From positions 1,571,385 to 1,635,384 of the forward strand of contig NZ_CP069798.1 of assembly GCF_016894345.1 (NCBI RefSeq): a stretch of 64,000 bases of DNA. Reading direction: 5' to 3'. The notes below the pieces were generated by a model, which saw only the letters and a program-made list of their open reading frames with translations, had not been told where the DNA came from and ran no database searches. Numbering within the stretch: the stretch's first letter is position 1; the number at the start of each line of letters is the position of its first letter. The translations under genes and the position numbers were made by a program. This DNA comes from Paralysiella testudinis. GTDB lineage: Bacteria; Pseudomonadota; Gammaproteobacteria; Burkholderiales; Neisseriaceae. Positions 10,077 to 18,857 of the stretch are shown piece after piece.

Positions 10077-10087
10077 TTTACTGCACT

Positions 10088-10146
10088 ATGTTTAGGCTGC
10101 CTGAAAGATTTTAGCTTCGCAGAAGCTGCGCTTTCAGGCAGCCTTT
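10088..10146. terminator. Long inverted uptake-sequence hairpin after accD
   Basis: AGGCTGCCTGAAAG and CTTTCAGGCAGCCT form a stem with extra internal pairing between AGCTTC and GAAGCT, followed by TTTG. It is likely the terminator of the truA-accD gene run. Confidence 0.65.
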
Positions 10147-10155
10147 GTTTATCGG

Positions 10156-10284
10156 TATAACAAAGAAAATAAATAAATCATACAAGACGGAACTGATTTA
10201 CTCGGTGCTTCAGCACCCGAGTAAATCCTTCTCTTCGAGCTCGGGCGAGCCAACGCTGTGGGATTATTGAGTTTCTTTGCTATA
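10156..10284. repeat. Degenerate Correia-type repeat (CREE), class with TATARCAAAGAAA ends
   Basis: The left end TATAACAAAGAAAATAAATAA and the complement of the right end, TATAGCAAAGAAACTCAATAA, form imperfect terminal repeats. Inside are a GACGGAACTG stretch, a hairpin GGTGCTTCAGCACC and GGGCGAGCCAACGC, which correspond to the core of the long CREE form. The tip is 34 bp before the DUF2868 gene. Confidence 0.6.
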
Positions 10285-10318
10285 GGCTGCCTGAAACACC
10301 CCAACCACCCCTGAAACC

Positions 10319-11692
10319 ATGATACTCAACCCCCAACAACAACTTGCCGAGCTGGTGCGTCTGCTGCAAACGCGCGGCCATGTGTTTGTGGCCGACCCGC
10401 AGCCGATTACCGAGGTGTTGCGCCACGACCCCACGCCAGTGGCCGAGCGGCTGCTCAAACGTGCCGAGCTGATTGATAGCGACCGCGCTTTGCACCGGCG
10501 TTTGCAGCGCACGCAGGCGTATTGGCGTTTGCTGTTGTTGGCGGCCTCGGTGCTGCTGTTTGCTGCCGGTTTCAGTGCCACCATGGCGTTGATGGCGGCG
10601 GAAAATATTAATTTTTTCTATGTGCTGATGTCGGTGTTGGGGCTGAATACCTTGATGTTGCTGCTGTGGCTGTTGCTCACCTTGATGCCCGGGCGTTTGC
10701 CCGGTGGCGTGGCCGCCAATCCGGCTTTGTGGCTGCGCGGGCGTGATGCGGTAACACAGGCGGTAGTGCATCTGTATGCCGACAACGCCCACAGCCCGGC
10801 CATGCGTTGGTATGCCGGTAAAACCAGCCATCGCTTGTGGTTGTGCAGCTTAGGTGGCATTTGGCTGGCGTTGTGGCTGATGTTGCTGGTGCGCCAGTAC
10901 AGCTTCAACTGGGAAAGCACTTTATTGTCTAGCGACAGCTTGGTGGCGCTGGTGGCGGCATTGGCGTGGCTGCCTGAAAAGCTGGGCTTTGCCGTGCCCG
11001 ATGCCCAAGCGGTGATACACAGCCGCTCGGCGGCCGATGGTGCGGCAGCCAAGCTGTGGGGCAGCTTGCTGGTGGGCAGTGTCTTGTGCTACGGCCTGCT
11101 GCCGCGCGGTTTGGCGTGGCTGTTGTGTGCGCTGATGGCACGGCGCCAGAGCGGGCGTTTGCCGCTGGAAAAACCCTATTACCAGCACATCATCCAGCAA
11201 TGGCAGCACAAAGTGGTGGACGCCGATCGCGTGGCCGAAGCCGCCGCCGTGGCCGCGCCGCCGTTGCGCCTGAGCGAAGCGCCCAAATGGGCGGTATTGT
11301 TGGATGCGCCGTGGGTGGATGAATACTGGTACCGCAATGTACTGGGGCAAGACTGGTTGAATAAAGGCGTGGCCGATGAGCGCAGCGCTCAGGCCGCCTT
11401 GCTGGCCGATTTAAACGCCCACGCGGCGCAATTATTGCTGGGCGTGCGCGCCGCCAGCGTGCCTGATCGCGGTGTGCTGCGCCAGCTGGATGCGCTGGCA
11501 CAGGCGGCGCAAGGCGGGGTGGTGGTGCAGCTGCTGGCGGATTCGGCGCAAACCCGTTCAGGCAGCCTTAACGACACACTGGCGCAATGGCACGCCGCTT
11601 TGCAAGCACGCCAAATCGCCTGGCTCGACCCGGCCGCCCATGCTCAACAGCAAAGGCTGCCTGAAAATACCGTTGCGGAAAGCCAATCATGA
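10319..11692 (+). CDS. DUF2868 membrane protein, partner of a GTPase
   Basis: A 457-residue protein with four or five predicted membrane spans: two near 65-120 (YWRLLLLAASVLLFAAGF and TLMLLLWLLLTLMP), one near 180-195, and others near 240-275. The cytoplasmic C-terminus is Ala/Gln-rich (about 300-457). The architecture and the overlap with a DUF3482 GTPase gene (ATGA-type overlap of 4 nt) match the DUF2868/DUF3482 pair found in other proteobacteria. Tight coupling suggests that the two act in one membrane complex. No function is established as far as I know. Confidence 0.75.
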   Translation: MILNPQQQLAELVRLLQTRGHVFVADPQPITEVLRHDPTPVAERLLKRAELIDSDRALHRRLQRTQAYWRLLLLAASVLLFAAGFSATMALMAAENINFFYVLMSVLGLNTLMLLLWLLLTLMPGRLPGGVAANPALWLRGRDAVTQAVVHLYADNAHSPAMRWYAGKTSHRLWLCSLGGIWLALWLMLLVRQYSFNWESTLLSSDSLVALVAALAWLPEKLGFAVPDAQAVIHSRSAADGAAAKLWGSLLVGSVLCYGLLPRGLAWLLCALMARRQSGRLPLEKPYYQHIIQQWQHKVVDADRVAEAAAVAAPPLRLSEAPKWAVLLDAPWVDEYWYRNVLGQDWLNKGVADERSAQAALLADLNAHAAQLLLGVRAASVPDRGVLRQLDALAQAAQGGVVVQLLADSAQTRSGSLNDTLAQWHAALQARQIAWLDPAAHAQQQRLPENTVAESQS

Positions 11693-13017
11693 AACCCTTG
11701 TCGCTGGCCGTGGTTGGCCACACCAACACCGGCAAAACCTCTTTGCTGCGCACCTTGCTGCGCGATGTTCAGTTTGGCGAAGTGAAAAATCAAGCCGCCA
11801 CCACCCGCCATGTGGAAGAAGCGCTGATTCACGATGGTGCCACGCCTTTGGTCAAACTCTACGACACCCCCGGCCTGGAAGACGCGGGCGGCGTGCTCGA
11901 CTGGCTGGAAACCCAAACCCCGGCACGGCTGGACGGCATCGAGCGCATCCAGCTTTTTTTAGACAGCGATGTGGCCGCCGGCACCTTTAACCAAGAAGCC
12001 AAAGTATTGCGCCAGCTTTTGCACAGCGATATGGCGCTGTATGTGGTGGACGCGCGCGAGCCGGTGTTGGGCAAATACAAAGACGAGCTCACGGTGTTGT
12101 CGTGGTGCGCCCGGCCATTGATGCCAGTGTTCAACTTTACCGCCGCCGCCGACACCACGGCTTGGCGCACCATGCTGGCGCGGCGCGGCCTGCATGTGTT
12201 TGCCGCTTTTGACACCGTGGCCTTCGATTTCAACGGCGAAATGCAGCTGTGGGACAACTTGGCCACCATGCTGCCCACGCGCGATGTGTTGGATGCGTTG
12301 ATGGCCATGCGAAAACGCGATTGGCAGCAGCTCAATGGCGAAGCCCGGCGCGATATTGCCCACTTTCTGCTCAACGTGGCCGCGTATCGGCGCGAAATCG
12401 AGGCTGATGAAGCACCCGAGCCCACCTTAATTGAAATGCAGGATGCCGTGCGCCAATTGGAGCGGCAGTTGCAACAGGATTTGCTGCAACACTACCGCTT
12501 TTACCAACAAGCCGTGAGCCAGCCCGATTGGGCGCTCAAACCCTTCCAGCAAGACCCGTTTGATGCCGAATTGTGGAAAGAATACGGTATTCGCACCACC
12601 TCCGGCGCCGCTGCCGGTGCCTTGCTGGGGCTGGGTGTAGATGTGGCCACGCTGGGCACGTCGGCAGGCTTGGGCACCGCCATCGGCGGCTTGATTGGCG
12701 GCTTGCTGCCGAATATGCAAACCTTGGGCGACAAGCTTTCGGGCAAACAAACCCTGATTATCGACCCGGCCACGCTCACCTTGTTGGCTGCCCGTGCGCT
12801 GGATTTGCTGGCGGTATTGCAAACGCGCGGCCATGCGGCGCAAAACACCATCGGCCTCACCGAAAAAGCTGCCCCTTGGCGTGCCAGCAAACTGCCGAGC
12901 GCACTCAATAAAGCGCGCAGCCAATATAAGTGGTCGTCGCTCAACACCGGCAACCCCGAAGCCAGCCGCGCCGCCCGGCGCGAAGCGGTGCAGGAATTGG
13001 CCAACAGTTTGCCGTAA
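11689..13017 (+). CDS. DUF3482 family GTP-binding protein
   Basis: The 442-residue protein has an N-terminal GTPase domain: P-loop GHTNTGKTSL near residue 9, switch region ATTRHVEE, DTPGLED as G3 and FNFTA as a divergent G4. A helical region follows, with a heptad-like stretch IEMQDAVRQLERQLQQDLLQ. A Gly/Ala-rich hydrophobic hairpin near 310-345 (GAAAGALLGLGVDVATLGT) may insert in or touch the membrane. The gene overlaps the DUF2868 gene by 4 nt. It resembles Era/YfjP-type GTPases, but no role is known to me. Confidence 0.8.
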   Translation: MKPLSLAVVGHTNTGKTSLLRTLLRDVQFGEVKNQAATTRHVEEALIHDGATPLVKLYDTPGLEDAGGVLDWLETQTPARLDGIERIQLFLDSDVAAGTFNQEAKVLRQLLHSDMALYVVDAREPVLGKYKDELTVLSWCARPLMPVFNFTAAADTTAWRTMLARRGLHVFAAFDTVAFDFNGEMQLWDNLATMLPTRDVLDALMAMRKRDWQQLNGEARRDIAHFLLNVAAYRREIEADEAPEPTLIEMQDAVRQLERQLQQDLLQHYRFYQQAVSQPDWALKPFQQDPFDAELWKEYGIRTTSGAAAGALLGLGVDVATLGTSAGLGTAIGGLIGGLLPNMQTLGDKLSGKQTLIIDPATLTLLAARALDLLAVLQTRGHAAQNTIGLTEKAAPWRASKLPSALNKARSQYKWSSLNTGNPEASRAARREAVQELANSLP

Positions 13018-13035
13018 TGGCCGATTGCGGCGTAG

Positions 13036-13054
13036 GGCGGGCTTAATGCCCGCC
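13036..13054. terminator. Short GC hairpin after the GTPase gene
   Basis: GGCGGGC pairs with GCCCGCC around TTAAT, 18 bp after the stop, followed by TGTTTG. It is a plausible weak terminator. The remaining stretch up to gdhA (13055-13357) holds AT-rich sequence that should contain the gdhA promoter; no gene is seen. Confidence 0.5.
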
Positions 13055-13357
13055 TGTTTGTATTGTTGGTAATGGTTACCTGAAAGATAAAGCCGTATTG
13101 CCGCATTGGATTCGGCAATCCATTGGCAAATAAATCAAAATGAAGTGAGTTATTTTACTTTGCGCTTTCTAGCCGCGCAGCCACTTAACGTTACCCCGAC
13201 GTAGGCCGGAATCCGTTTCTACTATCCGATATTCACATCAAAAGATTGTTGCAGTGATTTCCTGATTTTGACTTTAAGCATGGCATTTCTGCGTTTTTTT
13301 GTTATAAACTGTTAAAACTTTACTAAACAGAATAATTTGATTGGGAGAATGCGGTTA

Positions 13358-14701
13358 ATGCCTTATTTCGATTTAAACACTTTATTGTCTTCCGTTAAGC
13401 GCCGCGATCCCGGCCAAGCGGTTTTCCATCAAGCGGTGGAAGAAGTATTTCACAGCTTGGCGCCGTTTTTGCAGGCCAATCGCCACTACACCCGTCACGG
13501 CCTGTTGGAGCGGATTGTGGAGCCGGAGCGGGTGATTATGTTCCGCGTGCCGTGGGTGGACGACCACGGCCAGGTGCAGGTAAACCGTGGCTACCGGGTG
13601 CAAATGTCGTCGGCCATCGGCCCTTATAAAGGCGGCTTGCGCTTTCACCCTACCGTAGACTTGGGGGTGTTGAAATTTTTGGCATTCGAACAGGTATTCA
13701 AAAACGCACTCACCACACTGCCGATGGGCGGTGGCAAAGGCGGTGCCGACTTCGATCCCAAAGGCCGGAGCGACAATGAAGTGATGCGGTTTTGCCAGTC
13801 GTTTATGAGCGAGCTTTACCGCCATATCGGCGCGGATGTGGATATTCCGGCCGGTGATATCGGCGTGGGTGCGCGTGAAATCGGTTTTTTATACGGCCAA
13901 TACAAGCGCTTGAGTAATGAATTTGCCTCGGTGATCACCGGCAAGGATTTAACCTATGGCGGCAGCTTAATCCGCCCCGAAGCCACCGGCTACGGCACGG
14001 TGTATTTTGTTGAAAACATGCTCAAAACCCGCCGTGAAAGCCTAGAGGGCAAGCGCGTGCTGATTTCCGGCGCCGGCAATGTGGCGCAATATGCAGCCGA
14101 AAAGCTGCTGCACCGCGATGCCAAAGTGCTCACCTTGTCCGACTCCGGCGGCTTTGTGTACTTCCCCGACGGCATGCACCGCGCCCAATTGCATGACTTG
14201 ATGGCGTTTAAAAACGAACGCCGCGAACGCTTGGCGGTGTATGCCGAAGAAAACGGCGTGCAATATTTTGCCGGCCAACGCCCGTGGCATGTGCCGTGCG
14301 ACATCGCCTTGCCGTGCGCCACCCAAAACGAGCTGGACGAAAACGATGCCGCCCAATTGCTGGCCAACGGCTGCATCTGTGTGGCCGAAGGTGCCAATAT
14401 GCCTTCCACCAATGAGGCGATGGCCTTGTTGGTGCAGGCCAAAATCCTTTATGCACCGGGCAAAGCCAGCAATGCCGGCGGCGTGGCCACATCGGGCTTG
14501 GAAATGAGCCAAAACGCCCTGCGCTTGTCTTGGGATCGCGATAAGGTCAACGACCGCCTGCATGACATTGTTAACAGTATCCACGAAGCCTGTGTGGAAA
14601 ACGGCATGGAAGCAGGCGGCTACATCAACTATGTGAACGGCGCCAATATCGCCGGTTTCCGCAAAGTGGCCGATGCGATGCTGGCGCAGGGGGTGGTGTG
14701 A
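13358..14701 (+). CDS. gdhA: NADP-type glutamate dehydrogenase GdhA
   Basis: Start ATG 13358 lies 10 nt after GGGAG (13343-13347) and gives 447 residues, the usual length of the hexameric class; TTG 13337 and ATG 13349 are less likely. Family motifs are KGGLRFHPTVDLGVLKFLAF, the catalytic lysine in LPMGGGKGGADFDPKG and the dinucleotide loop ISGAGNVAQYAAEK. The enzyme interconverts 2-oxoglutarate plus ammonia and glutamate. A CREE begins 15 bp after the stop. Confidence 0.95.
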   Translation: MPYFDLNTLLSSVKRRDPGQAVFHQAVEEVFHSLAPFLQANRHYTRHGLLERIVEPERVIMFRVPWVDDHGQVQVNRGYRVQMSSAIGPYKGGLRFHPTVDLGVLKFLAFEQVFKNALTTLPMGGGKGGADFDPKGRSDNEVMRFCQSFMSELYRHIGADVDIPAGDIGVGAREIGFLYGQYKRLSNEFASVITGKDLTYGGSLIRPEATGYGTVYFVENMLKTRRESLEGKRVLISGAGNVAQYAAEKLLHRDAKVLTLSDSGGFVYFPDGMHRAQLHDLMAFKNERRERLAVYAEENGVQYFAGQRPWHVPCDIALPCATQNELDENDAAQLLANGCICVAEGANMPSTNEAMALLVQAKILYAPGKASNAGGVATSGLEMSQNALRLSWDRDKVNDRLHDIVNSIHEACVENGMEAGGYINYVNGANIAGFRKVADAMLAQGVV

Positions 14702-14715
14702 TTTTGATGAAAAAA

Positions 14716-14817
14716 TACCAATTCTAAAAAAATAAGCTAATAAGGCGGCGAGCCGTAGATAGTACAAGTAGTACAGCAAGGCGAGTCAACGCAGTTAGGT
14801 TATTTTTAGAATTGGTA
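14716..14817. repeat. Correia-type repeat (CREE), class with TACCAATTC ends
   Basis: A 102-bp element with perfect outer arms TACCAATTCTAAAAA and its complement. The core has AAGGCGGCGAGCCG, AGTACAAGTAGTAC and CAAGGCGAGTCAACGC, which matches the short Correia-element core of Neisseria. It lies between gdhA and glycerate kinase and may act as a bidirectional 3' end. Confidence 0.8.
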
Positions 14818-14849
14818 TAACCGCAATTTAATAAAGCCATTGAAACCAT

Positions 14850-14904
14850 AAGGCTGCCTGAAAAGACGGGGTTTATAAACCGCATCTTTTCAGGCAGCCT
14901 TATT
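14850..14904. terminator. Inverted uptake-sequence terminator between gdhA and glycerate kinase
   Basis: AAGGCTGCCTGAAAAGA pairs with TCTTTTCAGGCAGCCTT, with extra pairing of GGTTTATAAACC in the loop, then TATTTTG. It can terminate both convergent genes. Confidence 0.7.
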
Positions 14905-14909
14905 TTGAT

Positions 14910-16052
14910 TTATCGGTGCAGGTTTCGCCCCAATTGCCACACCGCTGCCACCTGCCGCGCGGTGCGTTCCAAATTGGCTTCGGCGGCGGCGAGCACCTCG
15001 GCCAAGGGTGCGGCGGCGGCCACAGTAGGGAAAATGGCGCTAAAGCCGTGCGCATACAAGGTGTGCACATCGCTGCCCACGCTGCCCGCCAGCGCAATCA
15101 CCGGCACGCCGTGCTGTTGGGCGGCGCGCAATACGCCCAACGGCACTTTGCCAAAAGCGGTTTGCCCGTCCATGCGGCCTTCGCCGGTAATCACCAAATC
15201 TGCGCCTGCTATTTTGTCGGGCAGGGCGGTGGCGGCCATGATGTGTTCGATGCCGGGCTGCAATTCGGCACCCAAGAAGGCGCGTAAGCCAAAGCCCAAG
15301 CCGCCGGCGGCACCGCTGCCCGCTTGTTGGCGCACATCGGGCAGCCCGGCTGTGGCCAGCACATCGGCAAAATGGCTTAAGGCCGCATCCAATTGCGCCA
15401 CCATCGCGGGCGTGGCGCCTTTTTGCGGCCCGAATACCGCGCTGGCGCCATGGGTGCCGGTGAGCGGGTTGGTGACATCGCAGGCCACGCGGATGTGCGC
15501 ACCGGCCAATGCGGGCAGGCTGCCTGAAGTATCGATGCGGGCCAGTTGCGCCAGTGCGGCGCCACCGCGCGGCAAATCCCGCCCTTGCGCATCCAGCAGG
15601 CGTATGCCCAAGGCTTGTGCCATGCCCGCGCCGCCATCGTTGGTGGCACTGCCGCCAATGCCCAAAATAATTTGCTTAGCACCGCGGGCCAGTGCGGCAG
15701 CCAGCAGTTGGCCGGTGCCGTAGCTGCTGGTGTGGAGCGGCTGGCGCTCCGATGGTGCCAATAAATGCAGGCCGGAAGCTTCGGCCATTTCCATCACTGC
15801 GCTGCCATCAGGCAACACGCCATAGCGGGCGTTTACCGTTCTGCCCAAGGGGTCGTCTACCGTTGCTTCTGCCCAATGGCCGCCGCAGGCAGCCACCAGT
15901 GCCGCCGCGGTGCCTTCGCCACCATCGGCCATGGGCACGCACACATAATCGGCCTGCGGCCATATCTGGGCAAAACCACGGCAAATGGCCGCTGCCGCTT
16001 GGGCTGCGGTGAGGCTTTCTTTAAACGAATCGGGGGCGATAACGATTTTCAT
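14910..16052 (-). CDS. glxK: Glycerate kinase (GlxK/GarK family)
   Basis: Start ATG at 16052 gives 380 residues beginning MKIVIAPDSFKESLTA, a family hallmark. VPMADGGEGTAAALV, LGIGGSATNDGGAGMAQALG and DLVITGEGRMDGQTAFGKVP are the other signatures of this kinase class. It phosphorylates D-glycerate, linking glyoxylate or hexarate breakdown to glycolysis. It stands alone here with no glyoxylate carboligase or tartronate reductase nearby, so its exact pathway is not shown by context. Confidence 0.92.
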   Translation of the reverse strand: MKIVIAPDSFKESLTAAQAAAAICRGFAQIWPQADYVCVPMADGGEGTAAALVAACGGHWAEATVDDPLGRTVNARYGVLPDGSAVMEMAEASGLHLLAPSERQPLHTSSYGTGQLLAAALARGAKQIILGIGGSATNDGGAGMAQALGIRLLDAQGRDLPRGGAALAQLARIDTSGSLPALAGAHIRVACDVTNPLTGTHGASAVFGPQKGATPAMVAQLDAALSHFADVLATAGLPDVRQQAGSGAAGGLGFGLRAFLGAELQPGIEHIMAATALPDKIAGADLVITGEGRMDGQTAFGKVPLGVLRAAQQHGVPVIALAGSVGSDVHTLYAHGFSAIFPTVAAAAPLAEVLAAAEANLERTARQVAAVWQLGRNLHR

Positions 16053-16183
16053 AAGCGGTTTATTGTGGCGCATCAATGATAAAGGGAACGTCGATTATGG
16101 GTATTGGCGCTGTTGAAGACAAGGCTGCCTGAACATTTACCCAGCTCGGAAGCGGGCTTTGTGGCTGCCGCTACAAAAAAAGA

Positions 16184-16212
16184 TTGGGTTTTGCCGCGCT
16201 TGTGCGTATAAT
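16184..16212 (+). promoter_or_regulatory. Sigma-70 promoter of the 4.5S RNA gene
   Basis: TTGGGT (16184-16189), a 17-bp spacer and a perfect TATAAT (16207-16212) lie just before the SRP RNA, so transcription should start near 16219-16221. Confidence 0.8.
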
Positions 16213-16219
16213 CCGCAGC

Positions 16220-16323
16220 CGTGGCGGGTCTCCCCGCATGGTTATCCGGAGCAACGGGTCAGGCGCGGAAGCGAGCAGCCCACTCTGGTGTTGCCAGTGC
16301 CGGGGGTTTGGCTCGCCACCCTT
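16220..16323 (+). ncRNA. ffs: 4.5S signal recognition particle RNA
   Basis: The conserved SRP core GGTCAG plus CGGAAG plus AGCAGCC is present (GGTCAGGCGCGGAAGCGAG at about 16257-16275). The outer ends GTGGCG (16221-16226) and CGCCAC (16314-16319) pair to close a hairpin of roughly 100 nt, the usual size of the small bacterial SRP RNA. With Ffh it targets nascent membrane proteins. The ends are estimates from pairing and promoter position. Confidence 0.88.
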
Positions 16324-16336
16324 AAAAATTCAGAAG

Positions 16337-16377
16337 CGGTTGTGCTGCACAAGGCGGTACAACCGTTTTTGTTTTTT
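16337..16377 (+). terminator. Terminator of the 4.5S RNA gene
   Basis: CGGTTGT pairs with ACAACCG around a 15-nt loop, followed by TTTTTGTTTTTTG. Confidence 0.8.
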
Positions 16378-16520
16378 GTTTTATGTGTGCTGTTAAGATT
16401 GTATAAAAACAATGTGGGCGGCAATTTTTTGGGTTTCGGATAGTCTAAGCCCCCTGTTTGTATTTGCTTTTGTAGTATTTATCAACTTGAATTTTTTGTA
16501 TTTTCTTAGGAGTAATACCC

Positions 16521-17225
16521 ATGAAAAAAATCGTTTTGGCCGGATTGATGGGTTTGGCGGTGGCCGGTTTGGCACGGGCGGAAGCGCTGAATTACGGACT
16601 GGTGTCTTTGTCTGAATCGGTGAGCCGCCCGATTGCGCGCGACCAGATGGTGTTGGTGTTGAACATCGAAGAGCAGGGCAAGGAACGTGAGGCGGTGGCC
16701 AATGCGGTTACGCGCAAGGTGAATGCTGTGCTGCAGCAAGCGCGCCAGCACAGCCAATTCAACACCACGCTGCAATCGCGCTCGGCCTATCCGCAAAGCG
16801 ATTATGTGAATGGCCGCCGCGTTGATAAAGGCTGGCAAGACAGCGCCAGCATCAAGGTGGAAAGCAAAGACATGGCGGCCTTGAATGCCTTTGCCGCCAA
16901 AGTGCAAAGCCAGGCGGCGATTAGCGACATCCAATACACCGTGTCCACCGCCAGTATGCAGGCCAATGAAACCGAGCTCACCCGCGAAGCACTGCAACGC
17001 TTTAATGCACGCGCAGCGATGATTGCGCAAAACTTGGGTGGCAGCGGCTATAAAATCGTGCAGCTCAATATCGGCAACAGCAGCGACAATATCTCCACGC
17101 CGCTTGCTTATGGCGGCGTGATGAGGGCCAAGGCCGATGCCGCGCCGGTGCAAGACAGCGCGCCGGGCGAGGCGCAATTGCGTTTGGATGTGAGCGGCCA
17201 GATTCAGGTGCAGGGCTTGCGCTGA
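16521..17225 (+). CDS. Periplasmic SIMPL (DUF541, YggE-like) protein
   Basis: A 234-residue protein with a signal peptide (MKKIVLAGLMGLAVAGLARA, cut after ARA). The rest is one SIMPL domain: an N-terminal half with EEQGKEREAVANAVTRKVN and a C-terminal half with LTREALQRFNARAAMIAQNL. A ribosome site TAGGAG precedes the ATG. Homologues such as E. coli YggE have been linked to oxidative-stress tolerance, but the molecular role is unclear. The IS5 element begins about 25 bp after the stop. Confidence 0.85.
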   Translation: MKKIVLAGLMGLAVAGLARAEALNYGLVSLSESVSRPIARDQMVLVLNIEEQGKEREAVANAVTRKVNAVLQQARQHSQFNTTLQSRSAYPQSDYVNGRRVDKGWQDSASIKVESKDMAALNAFAAKVQSQAAISDIQYTVSTASMQANETELTREALQRFNARAAMIAQNLGGSGYKIVQLNIGNSSDNISTPLAYGGVMRAKADAAPVQDSAPGEAQLRLDVSGQIQVQGLR

Positions 17226-17248
17226 GTATTCATTAAATAATTGAAAAT

Positions 17249-18671
17249 ACGTAGTCACCCCTGAAGAATCCATTCTTCCCGACTCTCTCCCACCCACCCC
17301 ATAAGCCAAAAATACAACCACGCCAGTAATTTGCGCAGGTTGTAGGCAGCGGCAGCCAGAATCGGGTTCAAACGGTTGCCTGCTTCCCCTTTCAGGTGGT
17401 TTCTGCCCATACGGTTATCCGCCTTTAAGTGGCCTATTATCGGTTCTATTGCTGCTCTGCGTTTCATCCATCTTTTCATACTGCGGCTCGCTGTTTTCGG
17501 AATCTTACCGACCAGATGGATGATAGGCTTGCCCGATCCGTTTTGTTGATGTCCCCGGTATCCTTGGTCACAGTAGACATGTTGCGGGCTATGCCCACAC
17601 ACTTGCTGCATGTGTGCCAATGCATCAGCCAGTGTATGCCCGTCGTAAGGGTTGGCTAATCCTTGGGCACTCAATACCCAGTTGTTCTTCGAGCTGCTGA
17701 CGAGGGAAACTTTATTACCGAATTCGTATTTTTGTGTGCTTTGCCTTTGCCGATGCAATGCACTGCGGTTTCATGCCAACTGTAGATTTTGTTGGTGTCG
17801 CCGGTTTGTTGTCGGTAAATCAGTCGGGCGCGATCCAATAGGCTTTGTAGGGCTTGATCGGTTTGGCTGCCTTTGCGTTCCAGTTCGCGAATGATGCGGC
17901 CAAGGTAGTTTTTTAAAGTTTTGCAGGCTTTGTTGGCACGTTTGTATTGGCGGGCATGACGATAGCGGTTGTTGAGGATGAAGGCTTTCTTGCCGCTGCG
18001 CGCATAGCTTTGGCGTAAGGGAATATTGTGCTCTTGAGCGGCTTTGACCAATACTTGCCGGGCTTTGTGGTAGAGCTTGGCGTCTGTGGGAAAGGTGATG
18101 TTCTTTTCTTGTACGGTGGTGTCGACGTTGATGTGGTGAAATTCGCTGGGTTGGATGGCACCGCTTTCTTGGGCTGTGCGCAGTGTTTCAATCAGTAGGG
18201 CTTCGGCTTTATCTCCTACCCGCCGGCGCCATTTGACCAGTGAGGTGGGGTGTAGGGAAGTTGGTGCTGTAGGAATGAGTAGCCGCAAAAATATTGCCAG
18301 TAGGGGTTTTCCAGCCAGCGTACCAATACGCTTTCATCGCTTTCGTCAAAGGCGTGTTTGAGGTAATGCAGTCCGGCCAAAAGGCGGGTGGGTAGCGGCG
18401 GGTGGCCGGGGCCGGTGGTGTAGACGGTGTCGATTTGGGTGGCGATTCTGTCCCAGTTAATCTGATGCGCCAGTTTAACCAATGGGTGGCTCATGTTGAT
18501 GATTTGGGACAGCTGTAATTGGAATAGGTCGGGGTGGTTGTCCGTGTGTTTGGGCTTCATAACTGCAAGGTTTTTGGGGTAGATTGGGGGTTTCTTGCAG
18601 TTGATTATAGTGGATTTTGAGCGTTTGTTTAATTAAATCATGAGGGTGGGGATTCTTCAGGGAGGACTACG
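17249..18671 (-). mobile_element. IS5-family insertion sequence (1.42 kb), transposase frameshifted
   Basis: Near-perfect terminal repeats bound the element: ACGTAGTCACCCCTGAAGA on the left and, on the complement of the right end, ACGTAGTCCTCCCTGAAGA. A single transposase lies inside on the minus strand. The sequence GTATTCATT occurs both 15 bp before the left end (17226-17234) and at the right junction (18671-18679). I cannot settle the target duplication from this. Confidence 0.8.
17255..18560 (-). pseudogene. IS5-family transposase broken by two frameshifts
   Basis: The coding sequence is spread over three minus frames: 18560 to about 18250, about 18250 to about 17740, and about 17740 to 17255. 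Together they make roughly 430 residues. The N-terminal part has LLAGLHYLKHAFDESDESVL and NPYWQYFCGY. The middle has HPTSLVKWRRRVGDKAEALL and NVDTTVQEKNITFPTDAKLY with the DDE aspartate. The end has VYCDQGYRGH and AAIEPIIGHLKADNRMGRN. These are hallmarks of the long IS5/IS1182-like transposases. Both breaks are single-frame changes, so the gene is recently dead unless sequencing error or programmed frameshifting is involved. Confidence 0.85.
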
Positions 18672-18766
18672 TATTCATTTTTTAAGGCTGCCTGCACAGG
18701 TGCGATGTGAAACTGGCCGAAGGCTTCAGGCAGCTTGATTATCAAGTGCGTCACTTCTGTGAAGAA

Positions 18767-18796
18767 AACCGTTTCAGGCTGCCTGAAACGGTTTTC
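18767..18796. terminator. Palindrome built on an uptake sequence
   Basis: AACCGTTTCAGGC and GCCTGAAACGGTT flank the palindrome centre within a perfect hairpin, followed by TTCTTTATGG. It lies between the IS5 element and the MBL hydrolase gene and may end that minus-strand operon. Further uptake-sequence pieces lie at about 18684 and 18725. Nothing else is seen in 18672-18857. Confidence 0.5.
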
Positions 18797-18857
18797 TTTA
18801 TGGCTCTTAGCAGTTTGCTGGGGGCAACGACCCGATTTTGGCGCTCTGATAAGGTTT

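Noticed and set aside
14905..15723. A 272-codon frame antisense to glycerate kinase
   Set aside because: Its translation is low-complexity Ala/Pro/Ser and it is fully covered by a convincing kinase gene.
18606..18616. TATAGTGGATT near the right end of the IS5 element, like a Correia end
   Set aside because: No core or second end follows, so it appears to be part of the IS or a chance match.
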